Below, piece by piece: positions 1 through 5,498 of a stretch of DNA of 5,747 bases. Made by a program: the position numbers and the translations under genes. How positions within the stretch are numbered: position 1 is the first letter of the stretch; each line of letters opens with the position of its first letter. The DNA comes from Gammaproteobacteria bacterium. Lineage in GTDB: Bacteria > Pseudomonadota > Gammaproteobacteria > SZUA-140. The notes below the pieces were generated by a model. The model ran no database searches and was not told the origin of the DNA. It saw only the letters and a program-made list of their open reading frames with translations. The DNA lies in the NCBI GenBank assembly GCA_003230195.1, contig QIHH01000220.1, forward strand, positions 1 to 5,747, in the 5' to 3' direction.

Positions 1-44
1 TATAACACATCTAAAAACATCTTCTTTTTCAAAAAACCAATCAT
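1..44 (-). CDS. Possible 5' end of a further gene running off the left edge
   Basis: From an ATG at 44 the minus strand reads MIGFLKKKMFLDVL with no stop before the window ends. A hydrophobic and lysine-rich start of this kind would fit a membrane or glycosyl-transfer protein, the expected next gene in a polysaccharide locus. Fourteen codons are too few to identify anything, and no good ribosome-binding site is visible. A GTG at 60 in another frame is also open to the edge. Confidence 0.25.
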   Translation of the reverse strand, partial: MIGFLKKKMFLDVL

Positions 45-243
45 TAATAGCACTACCCACTGCACCCTATCTCATCAACCCATATCAGAATGGACCATCA
101 TTATCGGTGATTAGTTATTCCTATGCCACCAGACCAATTATTCAATTACAGTATCATCTGTGCTTATAGTATTGAGCTCCGACACTGCGGATATTTACTT
201 CGGTCACCTGCACCATAAAAATACGCAGGGCAGGTTCTGGATA
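45..243. other. AT-rich gap with no supported gene
   Basis: No frame on either strand shows a recognisable protein. Just after the HEPN stop, ACCTGC and GCAGGT can pair on the minus strand, but the loop is 18 bases and no T run follows, so I do not call a terminator. I looked for the missing 3' part of the old gmd gene here and found no trace of it. The stretch may hold the promoter or leader of the next gene to the left, but no convincing -35/-10 pair is visible. Confidence 0.5.
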
Positions 244-735
244 TTATTCAATTGCAATCCAGCCACGGGATTCCAGATCGGCTAAAATCCGCTCTGCATC
301 ATCTGAAAGCGAAGCCACATGTTCATGCCCTTTGTTCAGTGCATTTGCCAATCTGTCGAGGAGATCTTCTATATATTCATGAATCATTTCGTTGCGGAGA
401 TTTCGCAACGTCATCCATAGCTCTGCGGATGTGATCAGGCCGAGTTTTTCTGCTCGATTAAGATTATCAATGACAGGGCCGGTTGTCTCTCCCACTGCAT
501 TGAGATACTGAGGCAGCAGCTTATCTCCTACGGTATCCTGCAATCGGCCAAAGCGGCTCACAAATGCATCCACACACTCGGACAGTGCAATATCTATTTC
601 CAATCGCTTTGCCTTCTCGTGCGTGAACGGGCTAGGAAAAAGGCGCTGATCAGTCAAGCGCAGGTAGCGTATCTCTTTCCTCACCACCCGTGCTAGGAAT
701 TGTAGTCGCAACAATTTTTCAGACTCTATATTCAT
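244..735 (-). CDS. HEPN-domain protein, probable RNase toxin of an MNT/HEPN pair (copy B)
   Basis: A 163-residue, mostly helical protein whose ATG overlaps the stop of the preceding nucleotidyltransferase gene by 4 bases. The HEPN catalytic motif RX4HXY is intact as RNEMIHEY (R114, H119, Y121); the tyrosine is the site AMPylated in studied HepT toxins. The blocks RFGRLQDTVGDKLLP and EKLGLITSAELWMTLRNLRN align with copy A, but the N- and C-terminal thirds differ. The pairs are therefore separate lineages, not a recent duplication. A role in RNA cleavage and growth arrest, or in phage defence, is inferred from the family. It is the last supported complete gene in the transcribed direction, and I see no intrinsic terminator after it. 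It could instead be a non-toxic nucleotidyltransferase partner. Confidence 0.83.
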   Translation of the reverse strand: MNIESEKLLRLQFLARVVRKEIRYLRLTDQRLFPSPFTHEKAKRLEIDIALSECVDAFVSRFGRLQDTVGDKLLPQYLNAVGETTGPVIDNLNRAEKLGLITSAELWMTLRNLRNEMIHEYIEDLLDRLANALNKGHEHVASLSDDAERILADLESRGWIAIE

Positions 736-1031
736 AGCACGATACCTTGCTTCTTTGCCTCATCATGGATTGGCAAGCACGCCAAATTGGGGGCGCTCAG
801 TACAACATCAACTTTTCGTCCCCCTAGCCTGAGACTAATCCGCCCCGATACCCTCGCGCTGAGCCAGGCAGGTTCATCCACTGGATGTGGGAGTTCCACC
901 AGTAGATCAATATCACCACCACGGGCATTATCATCCGTGCGGGAACCAAACAGGCTGACCTGCGCAGCGTCTCCAGCCAGCTCTGCCACCGCTCGGCGAA
1001 TAATTTCAATCTGATATTGCTTCAGTCTCAT
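732..1031 (-). CDS. MNT-family nucleotidyltransferase, probable antitoxin of an MNT/HEPN pair (copy B)
   Basis: A 99-residue minimal nucleotidyltransferase related to copy A. Both begin MRL, share AVA....AQ...FGSR.DD..RGGD.D, and end with a PI....A...G..L block. The catalytic signature is SLFGSRTDDNARGGDID (G29-S30, nine residues, D40-x-D42), with the third aspartate in RKVDVVL (D75). It should be an active AMP-transferring enzyme of the MntA type, holding the downstream HEPN protein inactive; this is inferred from family and pairing. The ATG at 1031 is the only good in-frame start and has a weak leader (CCTGAAA). The stop overlaps the HEPN start as ATGA, so translation is probably coupled. 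The gene sits 67 bp behind gmd, with a candidate promoter in that gap. Confidence 0.88.
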   Translation of the reverse strand: MRLKQYQIEIIRRAVAELAGDAAQVSLFGSRTDDNARGGDIDLLVELPHPVDEPAWLSARVSGRISLRLGGRKVDVVLSAPNLACLPIHDEAKKQGIVL

Positions 1032-1073
1032 TTTCAGGATAGCCGTTTAAACCTTAAGTTCTCAGCTGCAAGC

Positions 1074-1082
1074 ACTATACCA
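1074..1082 (-). promoter_or_regulatory. Candidate extended -10 promoter for MNT/HEPN copy B
   Basis: In the 67-bp gap between gmd and the second nucleotidyltransferase gene, the minus strand reads TGG-TATAGT, a TGn extended -10 with five of six consensus bases. It lies about 43 bases upstream of the ATG at 1031. No good -35 box is visible at the usual distance (GTGAAT at 17 bases is poor), which an extended -10 promoter can tolerate. If real, it lets the second toxin-antitoxin-like pair be expressed independently of gmd. Prediction by eye only. Confidence 0.35.
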
Positions 1083-1098
1083 ATGCTAATCCAATGAT

Positions 1099-2046
1099 TC
1101 ACGAACAAATGTCCATCATTTTTTTCACTACATCCCTCATCTTATACTGAGCTTCCCAATCCAATACTTCTAATGCTTTCTGTGGATTCCCCTTACTCTC
1201 AGCCAAATCTGTTGGTCTGAATAGTGATGGATCACTCTCAACATGGTTTTGCCAATCAAGCCCAACACATGAAAAAGCCGTTGCTACAAAATCCTGCAAC
1301 GAGTTGGTTTCACCTGTTGCTATCACAAAGTCATCTGGTTCATCTTGCTGAAGCATTAACCACATTGCTTCAACATACTCAGGAGCCCAGCCCCAATCAC
1401 GCTTAATATCCATATTCCCTAGCTTAATGACACCACCAGATTCGGCAATCTTGCGTACAGATGAAACTATCTTCTTAGTCACAAAGCGTTCGGGTCTCAG
1501 CGGTGATTCATGATTAAACAGTATCCCGGAACAGGCAAACAAATCATACGCTTCTCGATAATTAGCCACCTCCCAATAGGCTGCGGCTTTAGCTACCGCA
1601 TATGGACTTCTCGGGTGAAACGGGGTGTTTTCGTCAGCAGCGCGCGCCCCAACATCACCAAAACATTCACTAGAGCCTGCGTTATAAAGCTTTATAGACT
1701 TACCGGTGAGGCGAATAGCTTCCAGTAAATTCAAAGTGCCCACACTGATACTTTCAAGCGTTTCCACTGGCTGCTGAAATGATAAGCCAACAGAGCTTTG
1801 CCCTGCCAAATTATAAATTTCATCGGGTTCCACATTAATCAATACCTGAATAACACTTCTAAAATCATTAAGACTCATTGATTCACATTGAACCTGCCCC
1901 TTAATCCCTAGTGTTTCAAGGTTCCGGAATGAGGACATCTGCGCATCACGAGAGGTCCCAAACACCTCGTAACCTTTACCCAGTAATAACTGGGCAAGAT
2001 AGGCCCCATCCTGGCCTGAGACACCACAAATCAGTGCCTTTTTCAT
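1099..2046 (-). CDS. gmd: GDP-mannose 4,6-dehydratase
   Basis: Converts GDP-D-mannose to GDP-4-keto-6-deoxy-D-mannose, the branch-point precursor of D-rhamnose, L-fucose, perosamine and related sugars. It is a cytoplasmic short-chain dehydrogenase/reductase with tightly bound NADP(H). The N-terminal Rossmann motif is GVSGQDG (G8, G11, G14). The catalytic residues are present: S125-S126-E127 in NAGSSECFG, and Y149-x3-K153 in SPYAVAK. The substrate-side segment NHESPLRPERF (178-188) and LGNMDIKRDWGWAPEYVEAMW (from 209) are canonical. At 315 residues it is the short form, like the Pseudomonas A-band LPS enzyme, rather than the roughly 370-residue enterobacterial form. It appears intact. The start sits 9 bases after the HEPN stop, with only a weak purine-rich leader (AAAGTTGAA) and no strong Shine-Dalgarno. 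A broken allele of its first 43 codons lies beside manC. Confidence 0.97.
   Translation of the reverse strand: MKKALICGVSGQDGAYLAQLLLGKGYEVFGTSRDAQMSSFRNLETLGIKGQVQCESMSLNDFRSVIQVLINVEPDEIYNLAGQSSVGLSFQQPVETLESISVGTLNLLEAIRLTGKSIKLYNAGSSECFGDVGARAADENTPFHPRSPYAVAKAAAYWEVANYREAYDLFACSGILFNHESPLRPERFVTKKIVSSVRKIAESGGVIKLGNMDIKRDWGWAPEYVEAMWLMLQQDEPDDFVIATGETNSLQDFVATAFSCVGLDWQNHVESDPSLFRPTDLAESKGNPQKALEVLDWEAQYKMRDVVKKMMDICS
1918..2046 (-). repeat. Intact half of an imperfect direct repeat (gmd codons 1-43) flanking MNT/HEPN copy A
   Basis: This segment and 2842-2970 are the same part of gmd in the same orientation, without indels and about 83% identical in DNA over codons 2-43. The longest exact shared stretches are 17 bases each, AAAGGTTACGAGGTGTT and CGTGATGCGCAGATGTC. 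The two repeats bracket the nucleotidyltransferase/HEPN pair almost exactly, with 13 bases between the remnant and the first gene and 9 bases between the second gene and gmd. They could in principle recombine and delete the pair, although the 17-base perfect runs are short for efficient homologous recombination. Confidence 0.9.
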
Positions 2047-2055
2047 TTCAACTTT

Positions 2056-2520
2056 TCAACCATTATTTTTCTCAAAGGCCACCACTTTTTGCCACATCAC
2101 CAGGAGTGTTTCGACATCGGCGATAAAACGGTTCAACGCGGTGACCTTGAGTGCAGGGGCATCTTCGTATTCATGCGCAAGCTGGTTACGAGTTTCACGC
2201 AGCTCACGCCAGCGCTCAACACTCTCAAGCGCACCTAAACGTTCCAGGCGCTGCAACTTTTCTGCGAAAGTTGCGCTTTCCGGCAAAGGCTCCTCAGTCC
2301 AGTCGAGCAGCGCGGAAAAGAGCCTCATTCCCATGTTGTCCTGTAATTTGGAAAAGCGATAGGCAAGCTGATCCAGCAGTCTCCGTTGTTCAGTGCTAAT
2401 GTGAACTACGGTTTCCGCATCAAAGTGTGCATCACCCAGTTCATCTCTAGCCTCTCGCAGCACCCCGGCGTGCAGCTGGCACTCCCGGAGAGTCGCCTGT
2501 AGAACCTCACGATTTTTCAC
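2056..2520 (-). CDS. HEPN-domain protein, probable RNase toxin of an MNT/HEPN pair (copy A)
   Basis: A 154-residue, largely helical protein starting at a GTG whose last two bases are shared with the TGA stop of the nucleotidyltransferase gene. This indicates translational coupling. The HEPN active-site motif RX4HXY is intact as RNQLAHEY (R111, H116, Y118). In studied HepT toxins the arginine and histidine make the RNA-cutting site and the tyrosine is the residue AMPylated by the antitoxin. RFSKLQDNMGMRLF and ERLGALESVERWRELRETRN match equivalent blocks of copy B, so the two are distant relatives. Toxicity here is inferred from family and gene pairing, not shown. The order is antitoxin first. 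The stop lies only 9 bases before the intact gmd start, which puts gmd directly behind this toxin gene. An alternative reading is a substrate-binding partner of the nucleotidyltransferase, as proposed for the HI0073/HI0074 pair. Confidence 0.83.
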   Translation of the reverse strand: MKNREVLQATLRECQLHAGVLREARDELGDAHFDAETVVHISTEQRRLLDQLAYRFSKLQDNMGMRLFSALLDWTEEPLPESATFAEKLQRLERLGALESVERWRELRETRNQLAHEYEDAPALKVTALNRFIADVETLLVMWQKVVAFEKNNG

Positions 2521-2828
2521 AGATGCACCCCGTTCTCCCTAGCAACCTTGTAAATTGGCAATTCTGGCCCCAGCACCGCTGAACGAATGACGATATCAAT
2601 CTTCTCTCCTTCAAACTCGGGGGTAGCATGCAGATCGGCTAACACATTCAATTTATCTGCCACGATCTCGTCCGGGTCATTGATAGAGGTCTCGATATAG
2701 AAGTCATAATCGCCTCCCCGACGCTGATCGTCAATACGTGACCCAAACACCCAAATCTGAGCGCTTTGCCCAAAATGGCGGGCAACAGCACCTTTTAGAC
2801 ATTGAACCTGTTTAGGTGTGAGGCGCAT
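2517..2828 (-). CDS. MNT-family nucleotidyltransferase, probable antitoxin of an MNT/HEPN pair (copy A)
   Basis: A 103-residue minimal nucleotidyltransferase of the DNA polymerase beta fold. The catalytic signature is complete: WVFGSRIDDQRRGGDYD gives G29-S30, nine residues, then D40-x-D42, and a third aspartate lies in EKIDIVI (D78). The C-terminal PIYKVARENGVHL is typical of the family. In characterised MntA/HepT systems (Shewanella oneidensis, Aphanizomenon) such proteins neutralise a HEPN RNase by transferring AMP to a tyrosine. The partner gene overlaps the stop by 4 bases (GTGA). The reading frame is open upstream to 2951, but that extension is out-of-frame translation of the gmd remnant. 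MRLTPKQ at 2828 aligns with the MRLKQYQ start of copy B, so I use 2828. No clear ribosome-binding site precedes this ATG. Expression may come from the wzz-manC transcript. Confidence 0.87.
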   Translation of the reverse strand: MRLTPKQVQCLKGAVARHFGQSAQIWVFGSRIDDQRRGGDYDFYIETSINDPDEIVADKLNVLADLHATPEFEGEKIDIVIRSAVLGPELPIYKVARENGVHL

Positions 2829-2841
2829 ACTGACGTTACTA

Positions 2842-2973
2842 TAAATTATGGAAAGATGACATCTGCGCATCACGCTAGGTGCCGAACACCTCGTAACCTT
2901 TCCCCAATAATAGCTGGGCAAGATAGTCCCCATCCTGCCCAGAAACACCACAAATTAATGCTCTTTTCGCAAT
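2842..2973 (-). pseudogene. gmd: Remnant of a gmd 5' end (43 codons), start codon lost and in-frame stop
   Basis: Read on the minus strand from 2970, the DNA encodes AKRALICGVSGQDGDYLAQ, continuing through LLLGKGYEVFGT, then a TAG stop, then RDAQMSSFHNL. This matches residues 1-43 of the intact gmd product codon for codon without indels. Over codons 2-43, 38 of 42 positions encode the same residue; the changes are K3R, A15D, S32 to stop and R41H. DNA differs at 22 of 126 positions, and 13 of the 17 differing codons are silent. The codon before GCG is ATT. One change from ATG would give MAKRALICG, a usual Gmd start, so the start codon was probably lost by a point change. The remnant begins 7 bases after the manC stop, as expected for the second gene of a manC-gmd operon. 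Homology ends at codon 43, 13 bases before the nucleotidyltransferase start. Confidence 0.9.
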
Positions 2974-2980
2974 TTAACGA

Positions 2981-4441
2981 CTAGCGCCCATATTCATCAT
3001 CAAAGCGCACAATATCATCCTCTCCCAGATAACTTCCCGACTGCACCTCAATAATTTCCAGCGCAACATGCCCAGGGTTAACTAGACGGTGTTTAATCCC
3101 AACTGGAATGTAGGTCGACTCATTTTCACTCAATAAAAATTCATCGTCACCCCGAGTAACCCGCGCGGTACCACTCACCACAATCCAGTGTTCAGCACGA
3201 TGGTGATGCATTTGTAGTGATAATGAAGCACCTGGCCTAACTGTAATGCGTTTCACCTGATAGCGCTCACCAAGATCAATGCCCTCATAATCCCCCCAAG
3301 GGCGATGAACACGCTTATGTATCTGGTGTTCACTCCTGCCCTCTAATTTCAAGCGCGCGACAATTTCCTTCACATGTTGCGCATCATCTTTATTGGCAAC
3401 CAGCACCGCATCTGCCGTCTCCACAACAATAAGGTTTTCTAAACCAACGCCAGCAATTAAACGATGACTAGATAACAGTAAGGAGTCTCTAACATTATGC
3501 GTGATCACATCACCTAGAATGGCATTACCATGCTCATCATGTGGGGCCTCTTCCTGAAGGTTCGCCCACCCACCAACATCAGACCAACCAGCATCTAATG
3601 GAATAACCAACAGACGTGAATCGACATCAATTAACGATTGATCAGATGCTAAGTGCTCCATCACCGCATAATCAATTGAGTCACTGGGACATCTTTCAAA
3701 CGTAGGCCCATCCACTCGCTGAAAATCCCCATCTGCCACACCTTTCTCACTCGCTTCTTTACAGATATCATGCATATCTTTTCGAAAATGGCTGAGCTGC
3801 CCCAGCCAAATTGACGGTTTCATCATAAAGATACCGCTATTCCATGAATAGCTGTCATCTTCAAATAGTTGCTGTGCCTTTTCCTCATCCGGTTTTTCAA
3901 TAAAACTGGAGACCGTGCACTCATCCTCTCCAGAGGCATTACTTCGTTTAATATAACCATAACCTGTTGCAGGAAAAGTGGGTGTCACGCCAAATGTCAC
4001 CGTATTACCAGCGACTGCCTTTAACGCTCCGTTATAAACAATACGCTGAAAAGCATCGACATCACGAATCACGTGATCAGCTGGCATCACTAACATCACA
4101 CTATCAGCAGAGATCGACGCTGCATGTAGCGCAGCAAGTGTTAAGGCCGGCGCTGTGTTTCTGCCAACAGGTTCAAGAATCAATCCATTTGTGTCTGTTT
4201 GAATCTGACGCATCTGTTCTGCAACTAAAAAACGATGCTCTTCATTACAAACTAATATAGGCGGTAAAACCTTCACCTCATCATGCAGCGCTTCAATTCC
4301 TTTCAAGCGCATTATCGTATGCTGCAACAACGTCAACTTACCACCAAAAGGTGCGTGCAACTGCTTTGGGAAAAGCTCACGAGAAAGCGGCCACAATCGG
4401 GTACCCGCTCCACCAGATAAAATTACAGGTTGTATATTCAT
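2981..4441 (-). CDS. manC: Bifunctional mannose-1-phosphate guanylyltransferase / mannose-6-phosphate isomerase (type II PMI)
   Basis: Makes GDP-mannose from mannose-1-phosphate and GTP; two-domain members also isomerise fructose-6-phosphate to mannose-6-phosphate. It has 486 residues, normal for the ManC/AlgA/XanB family. The N-terminal nucleotidyltransferase domain carries the signature GGAGTRLWPLSRELFPKQ (residues 10-27), then VGRNTAPALTLAA, a FIEKPDEEKA segment and SWNSGIFMM. The C-terminal cupin domain begins near RPWGDYEGID and has the metal-site motif QMHHHRAEHWIVVSGTA (410 onward: H412-H414, E417, H418) and IPVGIKHRLVNPG. Both domains appear complete, so both activities are likely. 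AAAGG about 9-13 bases upstream of the ATG is a usable ribosome-binding site. It follows wzz and originally ran into a gmd gene, of which only a 5' remnant remains directly downstream. The symbol could equally be algA, xanB or wbpW by local convention. Confidence 0.96.
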   Translation of the reverse strand: MNIQPVILSGGAGTRLWPLSRELFPKQLHAPFGGKLTLLQHTIMRLKGIEALHDEVKVLPPILVCNEEHRFLVAEQMRQIQTDTNGLILEPVGRNTAPALTLAALHAASISADSVMLVMPADHVIRDVDAFQRIVYNGALKAVAGNTVTFGVTPTFPATGYGYIKRSNASGEDECTVSSFIEKPDEEKAQQLFEDDSYSWNSGIFMMKPSIWLGQLSHFRKDMHDICKEASEKGVADGDFQRVDGPTFERCPSDSIDYAVMEHLASDQSLIDVDSRLLVIPLDAGWSDVGGWANLQEEAPHDEHGNAILGDVITHNVRDSLLLSSHRLIAGVGLENLIVVETADAVLVANKDDAQHVKEIVARLKLEGRSEHQIHKRVHRPWGDYEGIDLGERYQVKRITVRPGASLSLQMHHHRAEHWIVVSGTARVTRGDDEFLLSENESTYIPVGIKHRLVNPGHVALEIIEVQSGSYLGEDDIVRFDDEYGR

Positions 4442-4482
4442 TGCAAACGGCCTTTACAGCTTTCTAACGAAACATAGATCAT

Positions 4483-5379
4483 TCACCTGCCCTCATTAAT
4501 GCAACGAGCCTTCACAATAAACTCCCAAAAAAAAGCAGCCAGAACCCCTACAAAAACCCCTATCATAGCGGATAGGAGAATGGTTACCATCTTACCGATA
4601 CCTGAAGGCTTCAGTGACCTGACAGCAATCGCCTCTGCAGTAGCATGTCGAGACATATCAATCGTTGACCTAAGGTCAAACAGTCTTGATTGATATTCAA
4701 AAATCGCACGCTCAGCGCTTACCAACGCATGAGAGTTCAGCGCCTGTGCCTGTAGTACGTCAATGCCGTTCTCTTTAGGTGAGATGACATTATCCCCAAG
4801 AGTCATCAACATATTCTCTAATAATTTTTCACTCTGCTTAAGCTTGCTGATACGCGCTGCATCTGTTCTTATTTGGGACGCTAATAATGAATATCTTTTC
4901 CTGCTAGGAGTATTCAACGCCTCTGCTAGAGCACGCTGATCTTTACTTAGAAGATCAAATATTGACTGGTGAAGCCCCTTTATTGCCTCTGCGTCGGTAG
5001 CAAGCCCTAAACTAGTCAAAATCAGGGCTTTACTTCGTGGCGGTTGTTTAACATCGACGCCAAATAGCTCGCTACCTTCCTCAGCGCCAAGCACCAGAGG
5101 GATCTGGCTCTCCCTTAATTTAGCCAGAACAGATGCGGCTGGTTCAACTAATGTTGCATTCACTAATGCTAGTTCAATTGTTGTTGAAAAGAGAAATTTT
5201 GTTGGGACTGAAAATGCTGTAATGATGCCAGAGATCAGACACAGGCTAAAAATAATGGATATTATTTTCCTGCGCCTAACCAGCACCATCCACAATTCAA
5301 CAAGACTTATTTCATCGTCTGCATCAGATAAAAACTCACGCCTGAGATGCAATTCCTCTGCACTACTATCCTTGCCCAT
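4483..5379 (-). CDS. wzz: Wzz-type polysaccharide chain-length determinant
   Basis: An inner-membrane co-polymerase that sets the modal length of Wzy-polymerised O antigen or a similar glycan. The architecture is characteristic. A short cytoplasmic N-terminus contains DDEISLVELWMVLVRRRK, typical of the Wzz domain. A first transmembrane helix lies at about residues 39-57 (IISIIFSLCLISGIITAFS). A mostly helical periplasmic domain of about 200 residues follows, then a second transmembrane helix at about 264-285 and a short basic tail. KPSGIGK just before the second helix fits the proline/glycine-rich segment usual there. At 298 residues it is slightly shorter than enterobacterial Wzz. I chose the ATG at 5379 because AGGA sits 7 bases upstream; a GTG one codon earlier (5382) is possible. 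It is 41 bp from manC and probably co-transcribed. I do not see a convincing promoter between the terminator and the start. Confidence 0.88.
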   Translation of the reverse strand: MGKDSSAEELHLRREFLSDADDEISLVELWMVLVRRRKIISIIFSLCLISGIITAFSVPTKFLFSTTIELALVNATLVEPAASVLAKLRESQIPLVLGAEEGSELFGVDVKQPPRSKALILTSLGLATDAEAIKGLHQSIFDLLSKDQRALAEALNTPSRKRYSLLASQIRTDAARISKLKQSEKLLENMLMTLGDNVISPKENGIDVLQAQALNSHALVSAERAIFEYQSRLFDLRSTIDMSRHATAEAIAVRSLKPSGIGKMVTILLSAMIGVFVGVLAAFFWEFIVKARCINEGR

Positions 5380-5427
5380 CACCCATTCCTGCCGTTTTTC
5401 TTAGCAACACAACCTCTGCTTGAGATA

Positions 5428-5459
5428 TAAAAAAGCTTCCAATTGTCACATCGGAAGCT
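5428..5459 (-). terminator. Rho-independent terminator after the ComEA-like gene
   Basis: On the minus strand, AGCTTCCGAT pairs with ATTGGAAGCT to give a 10-bp stem with one G-T wobble and a 6-base loop (GTGACA). A run of six T's follows directly, the first of them being the last base of the stem. The hairpin begins about 40 bases after the comEA-like stop and lies about 50 bases before the wzz start. It should end the comEA-like transcript, so wzz needs its own promoter or readthrough. On the plus strand the stem has no T run after it, so it looks one-directional. Confidence 0.9.
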
Positions 5460-5498
5460 GATTGCTGAGCTTTCATTACTTGTTACAGTAGAGAGATG

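Noticed and set aside
200..236. ACCTGC...GCAGGT inverted repeat after the copy B HEPN stop as a terminator.
   Set aside because: Six-base stem with an 18-base loop and no T run following on the minus strand.
1..243. Search for the displaced 3' part of the old gmd gene downstream of the second MNT/HEPN pair.
   Set aside because: Three-frame reading of the minus strand shows no DWGWAPEYVEAMW-like or C-terminal Gmd segment; if it survives it is outside the window.
787..1014. Plus-strand open frame of 75 codons opposite the copy B nucleotidyltransferase, and similar plus-strand frames elsewhere.
   Set aside because: Low-complexity serine/arginine-rich translations antisense to clear genes; no homology-like motifs and no ribosome-binding sites.
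1592..1620. GCGGTAGC on the minus strand resembling the core of an RfaH ops element (JUMPstart) of polysaccharide operons.
   Set aside because: It lies inside the gmd coding sequence and encodes the catalytic YAVAK motif. It lacks the rest of the ops sequence and is not in an operon leader.
2829..2850. TATAGT/CATAAT boxes just upstream of the copy A nucleotidyltransferase ATG.
   Set aside because: They are only 9-16 bases from the ATG, have no -35 partner, and fall in gmd-derived AT-rich sequence. Too weak to call as a promoter.
5062..5080. GGTAGCGAG on the minus strand, a second partial match to the ops core, inside wzz.
   Set aside because: Short, incomplete and fully explained as wzz codons.
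5400..5460. GTGACA within the terminator stem as a -35 box for wzz.
   Set aside because: The only -10-like sequences (TATATC, TATCTC) are poor or badly spaced; the wzz promoter remains unlocated.
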